From NCBI RefSeq assembly GCF_014203045.1, contig NZ_JACHIF010000006.1, forward strand, positions 124,001 to 188,000: 64,000 nt of DNA, read 5' to 3'. The DNA comes from Prosthecobacter dejongeii (GTDB taxonomy: Bacteria > Verrucomicrobiota > Verrucomicrobiia > Verrucomicrobiales > Verrucomicrobiaceae). Below, in pieces: positions 25,880 to 34,862 of the stretch. The translations under genes were made by a program, and so were the position numbers. The notes under the pieces are model-generated. The model searched no databases. It saw nothing but the letters and a program-made list of their open reading frames with translations, and was not told where the DNA came from. The stretch's first letter is position 1. Each line of letters opens with the position of its first letter.

Positions 25880-26839
25880 ATGAGCAGCCCTAGCATCCTG
25901 GTCGAATCTTCCACCTCGCTCCCCAGCGTGGCCGGTCCCTTACGCCCTCCCTTCAGTCTCGTCATCGCAGCCTTTGCGGCGGTGTATCTGATCTGGGGGT
26001 CCACATATCTGGGCATTCGTCTGGCCATTGATTCCATCCCACCCCTGCTGATGGCGGGCAGCCGTTTTGTCACCGCTGGCGGTGTTTTGTATCTGGTCAT
26101 GCGAATGCGCGGTGCACCGCGTCCCGACTGGGACCACTGGCGCGGTTCCATCATCATCGGTGGCCTGCTGCTGATGGCGGGAAATGGCGGTGTGTGCTGG
26201 ACCCAGCAGACGGTTCCGTCTGGTGTGGCGGCGCTCATCGTGGCCTCCGTGCCGCTGTGGATCATGCTGGTGGATTGGCTGCGCCCGCAGGGCCTGCGGC
26301 CCACGCGCCGGGTGGTGGCGGGCCTCTTCATTGGCATGACGGGCGTTGCCGTGATCATCTTGGGTCGTGGGGCCTTGGGCCAGCGAGTGGTGGAGCCCGT
26401 GGCGGCTCTGGTGCTCGTGGGAGCAAACATCTGCTGGGCTCTCGGCTCCATCTATGCCCGCCATGCACGAAAGCCCAGCTCTGCCCTGCTAGGTGTGGCC
26501 ATGCAGATGTTGTGTGGGGGTGGATTGCAATTGTTGTTAGGCCTGATTTTGGGTGAAGCGCAGGATTTAAATCTGGCTGCCATCACTCCCACCTCGGCCT
26601 GGGCTTTTGTTTATCTCACCTTCATCGGCTCCCTCGTTGGCTTCACCGCCTACATCTGGCTGCTGCAGGTCAGCACCCCAGCACGGGTCTCCACCCATGC
26701 TTATGTGAACCCTCTCGTGGCCGTGCTGCTCGGCAGTTGGTTCCTGCATGAGCCCATCTCTCAGAACGTCATCATCGCAGGCGCTCTGGTGCTTTTTTCC
26801 GTGCTTCTCATCACCCGTTCCTCTCCCTCTCCCAAGTGA
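25880..26839 (+). CDS. EamA/DMT-family exporter (YedA-like)
   Basis: This 319-residue inner-membrane protein has two EamA halves and about ten helices. The first helix carries YLIWGSTYLGIR, and the second half ends in STHAYVNPLVAVLLGSWFLHE. The layout and motifs are those of YedA-like drug/metabolite exporters (compare PPLLMAGSRF and NGGVCWTQQTVPSGVAALI). The substrate is unknown; DMT relatives export amino acids, drugs or other metabolites. It lies behind the attenuator, and its stop overlaps the methyltransferase GTG by 4 bases. Confidence 0.88.
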   Translation: MSSPSILVESSTSLPSVAGPLRPPFSLVIAAFAAVYLIWGSTYLGIRLAIDSIPPLLMAGSRFVTAGGVLYLVMRMRGAPRPDWDHWRGSIIIGGLLLMAGNGGVCWTQQTVPSGVAALIVASVPLWIMLVDWLRPQGLRPTRRVVAGLFIGMTGVAVIILGRGALGQRVVEPVAALVLVGANICWALGSIYARHARKPSSALLGVAMQMLCGGGLQLLLGLILGEAQDLNLAAITPTSAWAFVYLTFIGSLVGFTAYIWLLQVSTPARVSTHAYVNPLVAVLLGSWFLHEPISQNVIIAGALVLFSVLLITRSSPSPK

Positions 26840-27603
26840 ACACCCTTTCTGTTAGCGACTTCTATCTCCCTCCCGCCTCGGCTTCTGCGGCGGACTTGCC
26901 TGCACGGCGCAGTGCGGGCACACACGCGTCTTTTGCCCTGCCTCTGATGCGGCCGGGGATGCGCTTGCTGGACTGTGGCTGTGGCCATGGTTCCATTACC
27001 CTCGGCCTCGCGGAACGCGTGCGGCCTGGGGGCATCATCGGCATTGATGTCCAGGGTGACTCGTTGGCACAGGCCAATGAAAAAGCGGCAGAACGCGGCC
27101 TAAACGCCGCCTTCTTGCAGGCCAATCTGTATGAACTGTCCTTCGGTGCGGCCGAGTTCGACGGGGTGTTCTCGCATGCCTTGTTCGAGCATCTGGCGCA
27201 TCCGCTGGTGGCTCTGCGTGAGCTCCGGCGGGTGATGAAGCCGGGGGCGTTCATTGCCCTGCGCAGCCTGGACTGGGGTGGTTTTGTCCTGGAGCCCTGG
27301 GATGAAACCGTGGCCGCTGCGCTGGAGACCTGCAAACAGATGCAGGCCCAGAAGGGCGGCGACATCCACGCCGGGCGGAAGCTGCCTGCCTGGTTGCGGG
27401 CTGCGGGCTTTCATCATGTCACCCCCTCTGCCAGTTATGAGATCCATCCTTCGACCACTTTGATCGCCGGAGATTTGGCTCAACAACTGGAGCAAGGGGG
27501 ACACACGGAGGCCGCCCAAAACATGTGCCAATGGGCCACCCAACGCGGTGCCCTCGTCGCTCAATCCTGGTTTGAAGCCGTCGGCTGGAAACCCTGGATG
27601 TGA
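26836..27603 (+). CDS. Class I SAM-dependent methyltransferase
   Basis: This 255-residue cytoplasmic enzyme has SAM motif I in RLLDCGCGHGSITLGLAE (about 43-60), motif II in GIIGIDVQGDSLAQA and a post-motif LFEHLAHPLVALRELRRVMKPG. It resembles UbiE/BioC-type small-molecule methyltransferases. The GTG start overlaps the exporter stop (GTGA), so translation is coupled and the two probably act on related chemistry. The substrate is unknown. No Shine-Dalgarno is visible, as expected for a coupled gene. Confidence 0.85.
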   Translation: MNTLSVSDFYLPPASASAADLPARRSAGTHASFALPLMRPGMRLLDCGCGHGSITLGLAERVRPGGIIGIDVQGDSLAQANEKAAERGLNAAFLQANLYELSFGAAEFDGVFSHALFEHLAHPLVALRELRRVMKPGAFIALRSLDWGGFVLEPWDETVAAALETCKQMQAQKGGDIHAGRKLPAWLRAAGFHHVTPSASYEIHPSTTLIAGDLAQQLEQGGHTEAAQNMCQWATQRGALVAQSWFEAVGWKPWM

Positions 27604-27650
27604 GGTGCCCGGAACGGTGGAGGTGTGGAGCCTCCAGCGACGATTCGCTA

Positions 27651-27733
27651 GCTCTGCTGGTGTCTAGCCTTTAGGCGAGGCTTCGGTATTCGATGTTTCC
27701 CGAGATCGCCTAAAGGCTAGACACCAACAGAGC
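27651..27733. repeat. 28-bp inverted repeat between convergent genes
   Basis: The arms at 27651-27678 and 27706-27733 match in 27 of 28 positions around a 27-base spacer. The core is GTCTAGCCTTTAGGCGA. It could be a bidirectional terminator or a dispersed palindromic repeat; a second copy is not present in the window. Confidence 0.75.
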
Positions 27734-27773
27734 GAATTAGGCCTCGGAGAAACGTGTCATTGAGCTGTCTCAA

Positions 27774-28955
27774 TCACCTGCCCGCCGGGGCGAGGTGATT
27801 CGCCTCAGCATGCACCCGCAGTTCCTCCACGGCCTCTAGGATCAGTTCGCGGTCCATTTCGTGGACTTCGAGTTTTTGACCCACTTTGGGCACGAGGGTG
27901 ACGGTGAGTTCGCCGCCGAGGTGCTCGCGGAACTCTTCGAGGCCTTCGAGGATGGTGGGCTCGCCAGTCCTGCCTTCGGCAAGGAGGCTGGGGTGGTAGA
28001 TTTCAAAGCCGATCTGTTCCACCAGGCGCATGACACGCTGCGCGGTGGGGGCATCGAGAATGCCTTTCTTCACCGAGTAAAGGAGGTCCACCGCCATGCC
28101 GATGGCCACGGCTTCGCCATGGGTGACGGCAAAGTGAGTGATCTGCTCCAGCTTATGCGCGGCCCAGTGACCGAAGTCGAGCGGGCGGGCGCTGCCGAGT
28201 TCAAAGGGGTCGCCCCCGGTGGCGATGTGCTCCACATGCAGCTCGGCACTGCGCTGGACCACCCGCTCAAGTGCAGGCTGCTCCAGACGGGCGAGGGCCG
28301 GAGCCATCTGCTCGATCTCTTCAAAAAAGGCGCGGTCGCGGATGAGGGAAACTTTGATGGCCTCAATGATGCCATTGCGGCGCTCGCGTTCGGGCAGGGA
28401 CTCCAGAAAGGCAAAGTCATTCACCACGGCAAAAGGAACGGCGAAGCTGCCCACCCAGTTCTTTTTCTCGAAGTAATTGACGCCATTTTTCACGCCCACG
28501 CCGCCATCGCCCTGGCTGAGGGTGGTGGTGGGGAAGCGCACGTGGCGGATGCCCCGGTGGGCGGTGGCTGCCGCAAAACAAACGAGGTCCAGCGTGGCCC
28601 CACCGCCGATGACAAAGACGTAACTGTGGCGGTCCAGCCCGGCATCGTTGATGGCCTGCCAGCACTGCTGGACGAGGGAAAAGTCATTCTTGCAGGGTTC
28701 ACCACCGGGCAGGATCACGGGCTCGCCCGCTAGGTCCAGCACCTCGGCATGGGCCCGTGCATACGAGCGGATGTTGTCGAGAAGTTGCGGGTTGGCTGAG
28801 GCCACATGATCATCCACAAACACCAGCACACGAGGGACCTTGTTGGGGTGGTCCAGCAGGAGGAGATCGCAGATGGTCGTGTTTGCAGCAGCAAACACAT
28901 CGCGGGTGAAAAGGATGCGATGGGCGTATTCGAGCCTGATTTTCTTCTCCAGCAT
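27774..28955 (-). CDS. eboD: EboD-type sugar-phosphate cyclase (3-dehydroquinate synthase-like)
   Basis: This 393-residue NAD-dependent cyclase of the dehydroquinate synthase superfamily has the nucleotide-binding block VFVIGGGATLDLVCFAAAT. It matches EboD proteins closely: GGVGVKNGVNYFEKKNWVG, FAVPFAVVNDFAFLESLP, GSARPLDFGHWAAHKLEQ with metal-binding His, HGEAVAIGMAVDLLYS, GLEEFREHLGGELTVTL and VEVHEMD-like KLEVHEMD. EboD belongs to the ebo operon found in algae, cyanobacteria and other bacteria, where it has been linked to moving metabolite precursors across the inner membrane. The eboC-like gene lies 105 bases upstream. A true aroB function is less likely. Confidence 0.82.
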   Translation of the reverse strand: MLEKKIRLEYAHRILFTRDVFAAANTTICDLLLLDHPNKVPRVLVFVDDHVASANPQLLDNIRSYARAHAEVLDLAGEPVILPGGEPCKNDFSLVQQCWQAINDAGLDRHSYVFVIGGGATLDLVCFAAATAHRGIRHVRFPTTTLSQGDGGVGVKNGVNYFEKKNWVGSFAVPFAVVNDFAFLESLPERERRNGIIEAIKVSLIRDRAFFEEIEQMAPALARLEQPALERVVQRSAELHVEHIATGGDPFELGSARPLDFGHWAAHKLEQITHFAVTHGEAVAIGMAVDLLYSVKKGILDAPTAQRVMRLVEQIGFEIYHPSLLAEGRTGEPTILEGLEEFREHLGGELTVTLVPKVGQKLEVHEMDRELILEAVEELRVHAEANHLAPAGR

Positions 28956-29060
28956 GGGCGGTTGGGTCTCATTAATCCTTACGCCAAAGGTGACGAAAGG
29001 GAAAGACTAGAACGAGCTTTGCCGCCGTTTCATGCAGTCAGGAGACGTGGAAATGCATGC

Positions 29061-29975
29061 TTAAGTGGCCGCAATCCACCGCTGCCAGAGGCGCAGCAGT
29101 GGGGCCATTAGGACAAAGCCACAGGCTAGAGATAGGGAAACCTGCATGACGGCCAGCGCATCCACCACGGCGATGCCTGCCAGCAGGATGCCCACCGCCC
29201 GGCCAATCGCGGGCCCGCCCTGGTGCATGACCCGTGTGGCGTAGGCCACCATGCCGATGAAAAGCAGGATGAAGGGCAGGGGAGCGAGCGGCGTGAGATC
29301 CCCCAAAAGAGAAATGAGCCGCCAGTTTGCCCGGCTGAGCCAGAAGACCGTGGCGACCAGCGCCGGTGCATACAGCAGACCTTTGGCAAAAAAAGCGCGC
29401 AGGCGGGAGGTGAGCGCCCCTTTAGCCTCCATGCGGGCGACCATGGTGAGGCCGACGATGTAGGCACCTAAAGTGAGGGCAAAAATCAGCCCGTCACCAT
29501 TCATCCACCCATGAATGCTGGCCCCGCTGCCGGGCAGGGCCGAGCTGGCCATGAGATAAAGCAGCACCCGGCACGAGCCCATCACCCACACGGCCCCTGG
29601 CCAGGGTTTATGATAGAGATCATAAAACAGAATGGCGGAGACGAGGGCGACGGTGATGCCCACGCTAGCCCCGGCAGTGCAGATGGCGAGCGTTGCTCCC
29701 AGTGCCATCATCCCCAGCCCCACGCCCCAGGCAGTGCCGGCGCTGATTTTGCCACTTGGGATGGGGCGTTCCTTTTTGTGCTCGCGATCGAATTTGGCAT
29801 CCGCCGCATCATTCAGGATCATGCCGCCTGTATAAAGAAGGGAGCCCGCCAGCAGCAGCCAGCCCAGCTTTGCATCCATCCACGGGCCACCTGCCAGTAG
29901 CCAGGCGGCGGTGACGTTGGTCCAGACAGTGGGGAGATTGGAGATGCGGGCGAGTTCGAGCCAGGCGCGGAGCAT
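29061..29975 (-). CDS. eboC: EboC-type UbiA-family membrane prenyltransferase
   Basis: This 304-residue protein has about eight or nine membrane helices. It carries the UbiA-superfamily Asp-rich motif NDAADAKFDREHKKERPIP near residue 55-75, including the DxxxD that binds magnesium and prenyl diphosphate. The second motif YDLYHK is near 120. The N terminus ARISNLPTVWTNVTAAWLL is that of EboC-like proteins. It lies directly upstream of eboD. A membrane prenyl transfer step is likely, but the acceptor is unknown. Confidence 0.8.
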   Translation of the reverse strand: MLRAWLELARISNLPTVWTNVTAAWLLAGGPWMDAKLGWLLLAGSLLYTGGMILNDAADAKFDREHKKERPIPSGKISAGTAWGVGLGMMALGATLAICTAGASVGITVALVSAILFYDLYHKPWPGAVWVMGSCRVLLYLMASSALPGSGASIHGWMNGDGLIFALTLGAYIVGLTMVARMEAKGALTSRLRAFFAKGLLYAPALVATVFWLSRANWRLISLLGDLTPLAPLPFILLFIGMVAYATRVMHQGGPAIGRAVGILLAGIAVVDALAVMQVSLSLACGFVLMAPLLRLWQRWIAAT

Positions 29976-30019
29976 GGGCGGACCCTAGCGCACGCTGTGG
30001 GCTGCGCAAAGGCGCGGCA

Positions 30020-31726
30020 TCATTTCGCCTTCATCGTCCGCTTTTGATGCTCTTTAAAAGCTTCCCGCGCCTCGGTTTCACGGCCCATCTTTTTATAGGC
30101 GTAGGCCAGATTCATCCAGGCTTGCGGGTGCGTGGGGCGCAGGCGCACGGTATTGCGGTAGGCTTTGGTTGCCTCGCCAGGATCACCCTGCTTATCAAAA
30201 AGCAGCCCCTGATAATACCAGGCCTCGGAGTAGCCAGCGTTCAGCTTCAAGCTTTGGGAAATGGCCGCCTGGGCTCCATCATAGTCCTTTAAACGACCGC
30301 GCACATAAGCCTGCAAATAATGCGCCTGGGCATAACCAGGAGCCAGCAGAGTCACGCGGCGCAGGGCATCATCGGCCTTGCCCAGATCCCCATCCCGCAC
30401 GTGGCGGCTGGCCAGCAGCAGCCAGGCCAGTTGATCATTCGGTCGCTGCTCCACGGCCAGTTCCAGCGCTTCGCGGTCCTCCGTGGTGTCCGGCAGGCCA
30501 CCAGGGGATTCACGCAGTTTAGCAAAGGCCAGTTGATGCCAGTAGAGTCCCGCCTTGGGGTCCAGAGCCACGGCTTTGCGCTGGCAGTTCAGCGCCTCGG
30601 GAGAGGCCCCTAGATAGGTGGCACTCAGCCCCAGCAGGGCCCAGCATTCCGCGCTGCGTGGGTACTTGCGGGTCAGTTGCACCAGCTTGCGCATGGCAGA
30701 CTCCACACGCTTTTGCTGAAGAGTGGCAAAGGCGGCAACGAACTCGGGATCGTTGGCCACTTCACGCAACTTGGGGCTCTGGGGCAGTTTCGAAAGCGGC
30801 TGCATGGGCGCGCGGTTTTTGCGCAGTTCAAAGGCGGCTGCATCGCAGGGCAGGGCAAAGTTCATCCAGCTCTGCAGTGGCACCTTCATTCCCACCACGG
30901 CCATGACGCGCCCGGCCTTCGACAACACGGGGGAACCCACCGCGCCAGGGGAGTCTGTGCCTTTTAGATTCAGCCAGCCCAGGCCCGTGAGGGCGGGGTC
31001 CATCTGCACCTTCGCATCCGCCAGCACGAGTCCGCGTTTTTCAGAGACCGCGAGGACGTGGCAGGCGCGTTCTTGGGCAAAGTCCGTGTCGGGGGCGAGC
31101 TCCAGCGGCGTGGTGTCCCTGGTTTCACTTTGCAGCAGCGTCACTCCAGTGACGAGATCCGCCAAGTAGAAACCGGCCACTTTATGATTGGTGCCATCCG
31201 CGCCCGTGGTGGTGATGTAGTCCACCTTTTCCGCGATCTCCGGATGTAGCAAACCTGTGTCTGTTAGGATAACGCCGTCTTTTGTCACAAAGCAGCCGAC
31301 CCCACTGCTGATCTGATTGCCAAATTCATCCCAGACACGGATGCCTACGACAGAGGCGGCTACCTTGGCCCCCAAGCTGCGCAGTTCCAGCTCTTCCGGT
31401 GTCAGCGGTTTGTCCGGTGTACCTGCGGGGGCTTGCTCCCCAGGCAGATAGGGAGAGATGGGCGGTAGCAGCTCCAGGTTCTCTTCATCGGCCATGGGCA
31501 GGTCGCGCTTCTCGCTTTGGAAGAGGAGCAGCGGATTCTCGTAGTTGTTCACGTCCACGGGAAACCCGGCATTCTGAGGAAGAGCAGGTTCACCTGGTCC
31601 AGCGGGCACATTGGGGGAGATAGGATCCAAAACCGCCGCCGGGGCAGGGGCGGGGCGGCTAGGCTGTTGGGCATGCAACAGGACCGTCAAAAGGGCTAGG
31701 CAGAGCATCAATAAAGGTCTCATCAT
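30020..31726 (-). CDS. Exported degenerate trypsin-like protein with TPR repeats
   Basis: This 568-residue protein has a signal peptide (about 1-20) and a Pro/Ala-rich linker. A trypsin-like fold at about 110-305 has lost its active site: the His position reads ILTDTGLLHP, the Asp position LADLVTGVTLLQ, and the Ser block GAVGSPVLSKAGR in place of GNSGGP. TPR repeats occupy about 330-565, with typical ECWALLGLSATYLGASPEAL and YSEAWYYQGLLFDKQGDPGEA units. Together these suggest a periplasmic scaffold rather than a protease. It lies 44 bases upstream of eboC, so the transcript could be shared. Confidence 0.75.
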   Translation of the reverse strand: MMRPLLMLCLALLTVLLHAQQPSRPAPAPAAVLDPISPNVPAGPGEPALPQNAGFPVDVNNYENPLLLFQSEKRDLPMADEENLELLPPISPYLPGEQAPAGTPDKPLTPEELELRSLGAKVAASVVGIRVWDEFGNQISSGVGCFVTKDGVILTDTGLLHPEIAEKVDYITTTGADGTNHKVAGFYLADLVTGVTLLQSETRDTTPLELAPDTDFAQERACHVLAVSEKRGLVLADAKVQMDPALTGLGWLNLKGTDSPGAVGSPVLSKAGRVMAVVGMKVPLQSWMNFALPCDAAAFELRKNRAPMQPLSKLPQSPKLREVANDPEFVAAFATLQQKRVESAMRKLVQLTRKYPRSAECWALLGLSATYLGASPEALNCQRKAVALDPKAGLYWHQLAFAKLRESPGGLPDTTEDREALELAVEQRPNDQLAWLLLASRHVRDGDLGKADDALRRVTLLAPGYAQAHYLQAYVRGRLKDYDGAQAAISQSLKLNAGYSEAWYYQGLLFDKQGDPGEATKAYRNTVRLRPTHPQAWMNLAYAYKKMGRETEAREAFKEHQKRTMKAK

Positions 31727-31847
31727 GTGCCAGAGTGTGAGCAGAATGTGACACTTTGCGGCGGGTAACGTGTGACGAATTCTTCACATCGAACTCATTT
31801 CAGCAGCGGAAAGCACAGATTAATAAACGAGGCAATTCCATCCCATC

Positions 31848-32612
31848 ATGCGTTCCCTCGCTTTGCTCACTCTTACCTTTTGTGCCCTGGCTGCCCCAGC
31901 GGCCGAGCTTGAACTCAAGTCGCTCGGCGGTGAAGGCGCGGCGCAAAAGCGCAAATACGGACCTTTTGTCGGCGTGTCCGTCGGCGAGTCCTTCGGTCAG
32001 AGCGGGGATGTGAAGATCGGTGACAAAAGATTCAGCCTGGATGATTCTGACGGTGCTGCCAGTTTCAGCATCGAAGTCGGTAAGAGCTGGAAGATGAAGC
32101 GTCTGCCCATCCTCGCTTCCGTGGATGTGGAAGGAACCTTCATGTCCACCGAGCTTAAAGGGCGCTCTGCCGATGCTAACCAACCCGCGGGTGGTGGCCG
32201 TCTGGCGACCGACACGGTGTCTTATCAGGCTGACATGAATTCCCTGTTCTTTAACCTGAATGGCACCCTGGCCCTGGATCTTTACCGCTACCGGGCTCGC
32301 ATCGGCAAATTCGCCGCTGGGTTCCGCCCCTACGTGGGCGCAGGCTTCGGCGGTGGTCAGGTGTGGTATCGCAATGCCACAGCCAAGTCCCGTGCCCAGT
32401 TTAATAACACAGGAACCAATACAGCCAGCACCACGCCCTTCAGTGTGGATGAATTCATCAATTCCTGGAACTGGTACGCCGGTGTCGAGTGGACCTGGAA
32501 AGACCAGTATTCCATCTTCGCTGAGTATCGTGACTTCCACGTCGGTGACCTTGAGGAGCTAACGAACTTTGCTTCCGATGGCTACCTCATCGGTTTCCGC
32601 TACCGCTATTAA
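31848..32612 (+). CDS. Outer-membrane beta-barrel protein
   Basis: This 254-residue protein has a signal peptide (about 1-18, MRSLALLTLTFCALAAPAA). It has alternating amphipathic strands with glycine turns, such as YGPFVGVSVGESFGQSG and FRPYVGAGFGGGQVWYR. It ends GYLIGFRYRY, the aromatic C terminus expected for outer-membrane insertion. It resembles OmpW/OmpA-barrel-like small porins. It precedes a lipoprotein gene after a 36-base gap. The transported substrate, if any, is unknown. Confidence 0.75.
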   Translation: MRSLALLTLTFCALAAPAAELELKSLGGEGAAQKRKYGPFVGVSVGESFGQSGDVKIGDKRFSLDDSDGAASFSIEVGKSWKMKRLPILASVDVEGTFMSTELKGRSADANQPAGGGRLATDTVSYQADMNSLFFNLNGTLALDLYRYRARIGKFAAGFRPYVGAGFGGGQVWYRNATAKSRAQFNNTGTNTASTTPFSVDEFINSWNWYAGVEWTWKDQYSIFAEYRDFHVGDLEELTNFASDGYLIGFRYRY

Positions 32613-32648
32613 TTTTCATTTCGCCCGGCTCTCCCTCAACCCACCTCC

Positions 32649-33122
32649 ATGAAGTTCTCCCGCCTGTTTACTTTGGGCCTTGCCACCGTCGCACTGGCCT
32701 CCTGCAAGACCATCACCTCGGAGCGTCTCGCGTTCCCTAACGCCCCTGTGAGCTATCAACTGGTGAGCGATATGGTGGATGAAGAAACGATCGAAAACAC
32801 CATCAAGTTCCGCAACTTGGGGCAGCAGATCGTCAGCTTTGACTACACCATCTCGGATGAACCCGGCATCCCTCATGTGGACTGCCTCGGGCCTAACTCT
32901 GGCCTGGTCGAAAACCTTTATCCCGGTGCTGAAGCCAAGGTGAAAAACCCTCTAGATAAAAACGGTGAATTCGTCACTCTGGGGCGCGTGACCTATGGTA
33001 AACGCAGCACGGAAGAGCTGGCCAAGCAGTATAAGCCCAGCACCCTGCTGCCTGCCACCTCGACAAGCGGTGGTGCCTCTCCATTACCTGTGCTCGAAGC
33101 GGTAAACGCCCCTGGCGAATGA
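32649..33122 (+). CDS. Lipoprotein, DUF1425/YcfL-like
   Basis: This 157-residue protein has a lipobox LASC with the lipidated Cys at residue 19. It continues as a small beta-sandwich-like domain (VDEETIENTIKFRNLGQQI, FDYTISD) followed by a Ser/Pro-rich tail. The pattern recalls YcfL/DUF1425 lipoproteins, but the match is only moderate. It overlaps the next gene by 4 bases (ATGA). Confidence 0.65.
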   Translation: MKFSRLFTLGLATVALASCKTITSERLAFPNAPVSYQLVSDMVDEETIENTIKFRNLGQQIVSFDYTISDEPGIPHVDCLGPNSGLVENLYPGAEAKVKNPLDKNGEFVTLGRVTYGKRSTEELAKQYKPSTLLPATSTSGGASPLPVLEAVNAPGE

Positions 33123-34090
33123 TTTTAAAATCTTCAGCGATGTCTTTTTTTAGCAGCCCTGTTCGAGCAGGGCTGCTTTGTTTTTTTCTGCTCGGCGCTC
33201 TGCTGCCCGCACAGGCACGGGATACTGATGAGTCGGTGCGACGCCTGTATTCGCGTGCTCAGAAATTGATGTCTGAAGGCGAGGCTGAAGAGGCTCTGGA
33301 ACGCTTTCTCAATGTGGTCAAACATTACCCCCGCACGGAGTGGTCGGCCTTGTCATTGTGGGAGGTGTATCGCATCAACATTCATCTGGGTGATGATGAA
33401 GCCGCCTTTGAGGCCCTGAACCGTCTCATTGTGGAGCAGCCCGGCCATTTTGAAAAAGCCCATGCCGCGCAGCTTCAGTTGGTGCAGCGACTGCTGGGCA
33501 ACGGCAAAGAAAGCCGCCGCACGCTGGAAGTGGCCCGTAAATCTCAGATCACGCCACCTGAAATCCTGGTGGAGATGCTGAAGACCGTAATCAAAAACGG
33601 CCCTCAGAGTGAGGTAGGCATTCAGGCACATTATTACCTCGCCATTGCCCAAGAGAAAGCGGGGGAAAAGAAGGTGGCCATCGCCACTCATGAAGACTTT
33701 ACGGAAACGTATCCCCGACATGAATTGGCGGATGATGCGGGTTACCAGGTGGCCTACATCGCCTACAAAGACTGGAAGACCATGCGCAGCAATGGCCCCC
33801 ACCAGCGCGAAGGTGCGGCAGTCTCTCTCGCGTGGTTCATCGCTCGTTTTCCTGAAAGTGATAAGGTAGCCCAGGCCCGCTCCTGCCTCTCGGAGGTGCG
33901 TGCTTCTGAAATGCGTGAGTTGTTAGGCCTCGCACGCTATTATGAAGGGCGGGGGAATGAAAAAGCGGCTGCCGTTTATTATGAACAATTGGCCGAGCGT
34001 TTTCCAGAAGCCGTCGTGGCAGATAAAACCCTGGCTGATAAGATCCTGAAGACCCAACCGACCACCGAAATTATCGGTGCAGTGAGGTGA
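33119..34090 (+). CDS. Exported TPR/tol-pal-like repeat protein
   Basis: This 323-residue protein has a signal segment (about 8-33) and TPR-like helical repeats throughout (EGEAEEALERFLNVVKHYP, KAAAVYYEQLAERFPEA). It resembles YbgF/BamD-like periplasmic repeat proteins. The start overlaps the lipoprotein gene; ATG 33140 is an alternative and gives a cleaner signal peptide. Translational coupling suggests that it works with the lipoprotein at the outer membrane. Confidence 0.7.
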   Translation: MILKSSAMSFFSSPVRAGLLCFFLLGALLPAQARDTDESVRRLYSRAQKLMSEGEAEEALERFLNVVKHYPRTEWSALSLWEVYRINIHLGDDEAAFEALNRLIVEQPGHFEKAHAAQLQLVQRLLGNGKESRRTLEVARKSQITPPEILVEMLKTVIKNGPQSEVGIQAHYYLAIAQEKAGEKKVAIATHEDFTETYPRHELADDAGYQVAYIAYKDWKTMRSNGPHQREGAAVSLAWFIARFPESDKVAQARSCLSEVRASEMRELLGLARYYEGRGNEKAAAVYYEQLAERFPEAVVADKTLADKILKTQPTTEIIGAVR

Positions 34091-34148
34091 GGGAAGTGTC
34101 ACGCTCTTTGAGTCGTTCATCGGCCGTTTTCGCGCATCTTAAGGGTAG

Positions 34149-34856
34149 ATGTTGCGTCGCACATGGCTTCAGGGCTGGCTCATCGGGACTGCGCGTACAG
34201 TCACGGGTCTGGCCTGGGCACGTGGAATGGTGATGGAAGTGACCGCTTTACAAACAGGACCGGGCGCATTGTATTTGTCCTTGGCCAGCTTTCCTGCCTT
34301 GCAGTCGATAGGGGGCTCTGTGCAGGTGAATCTCAGTGCGGTGGACACGGCCCTCATTGTGACGCGTGCTTCGGCTTCCGTCTTCCATGCGCTAGATTCG
34401 GTTTGCACGCACGCAGGTTGCACCGTGGGCACCTTTGTTCAGCAACAGGGTTACATGCAGTGCCCTTGCCATGGCTCCCGTTATGACATCCAAGGTCAGG
34501 TGGTGCGCGGACCTGCGGAAGGGAATCTGGCCTCGTTTGGCATTGATTTTGACGGGGCTGATGAGTTGAAAATCTCTCTGCCGAACTTGCCCCTGGATGT
34601 GAAACCCATCCAGCTTTACCGCCGCGCTGGAAATCGCCTGCGCCTGAAGCTGACCTTTGAGGGCGAGTCGGGACGGCGTTATCAGCTCAGATTCAAGGCA
34701 GATGTCACCTCTGTTTTTTCTCGCGTCGCTTTTGCAGTGACACCGAATGGCCTCACTGAAACCTTAGAGATCACGGTTACGAGCGATGGCCCTAGACACC
34801 TTTATGTGGAGGCGGCTACCCAGCGAGGTTTTTACACCGTGAATGAAGTAGAGTGA
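34149..34856 (+). CDS. Rieske 2Fe-2S protein
   Basis: This 235-residue protein has an N-terminal hydrophobic stretch and a Rieske domain. The cluster ligands are Cys86 and His88 (CTHAGC) and Cys105 and His108 (CPCHGS), with Cys91 and Cys107 placed for the disulfide of cytochrome bc-type Rieske proteins. The remaining 100 residues form an unrelated beta-rich extension. No cytochrome b gene is near, so it may belong to another electron chain. An AAGGG lies just upstream of the ATG. Confidence 0.85.
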   Translation: MLRRTWLQGWLIGTARTVTGLAWARGMVMEVTALQTGPGALYLSLASFPALQSIGGSVQVNLSAVDTALIVTRASASVFHALDSVCTHAGCTVGTFVQQQGYMQCPCHGSRYDIQGQVVRGPAEGNLASFGIDFDGADELKISLPNLPLDVKPIQLYRRAGNRLRLKLTFEGESGRRYQLRFKADVTSVFSRVAFAVTPNGLTETLEITVTSDGPRHLYVEAATQRGFYTVNEVE

Positions 34857-34862
34857 GTCGTT

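Noticed and set aside
25695-25883. 63-codon frame through the attenuator
   Set aside because: It runs through the terminator stem and T-run and overlaps the exporter start.
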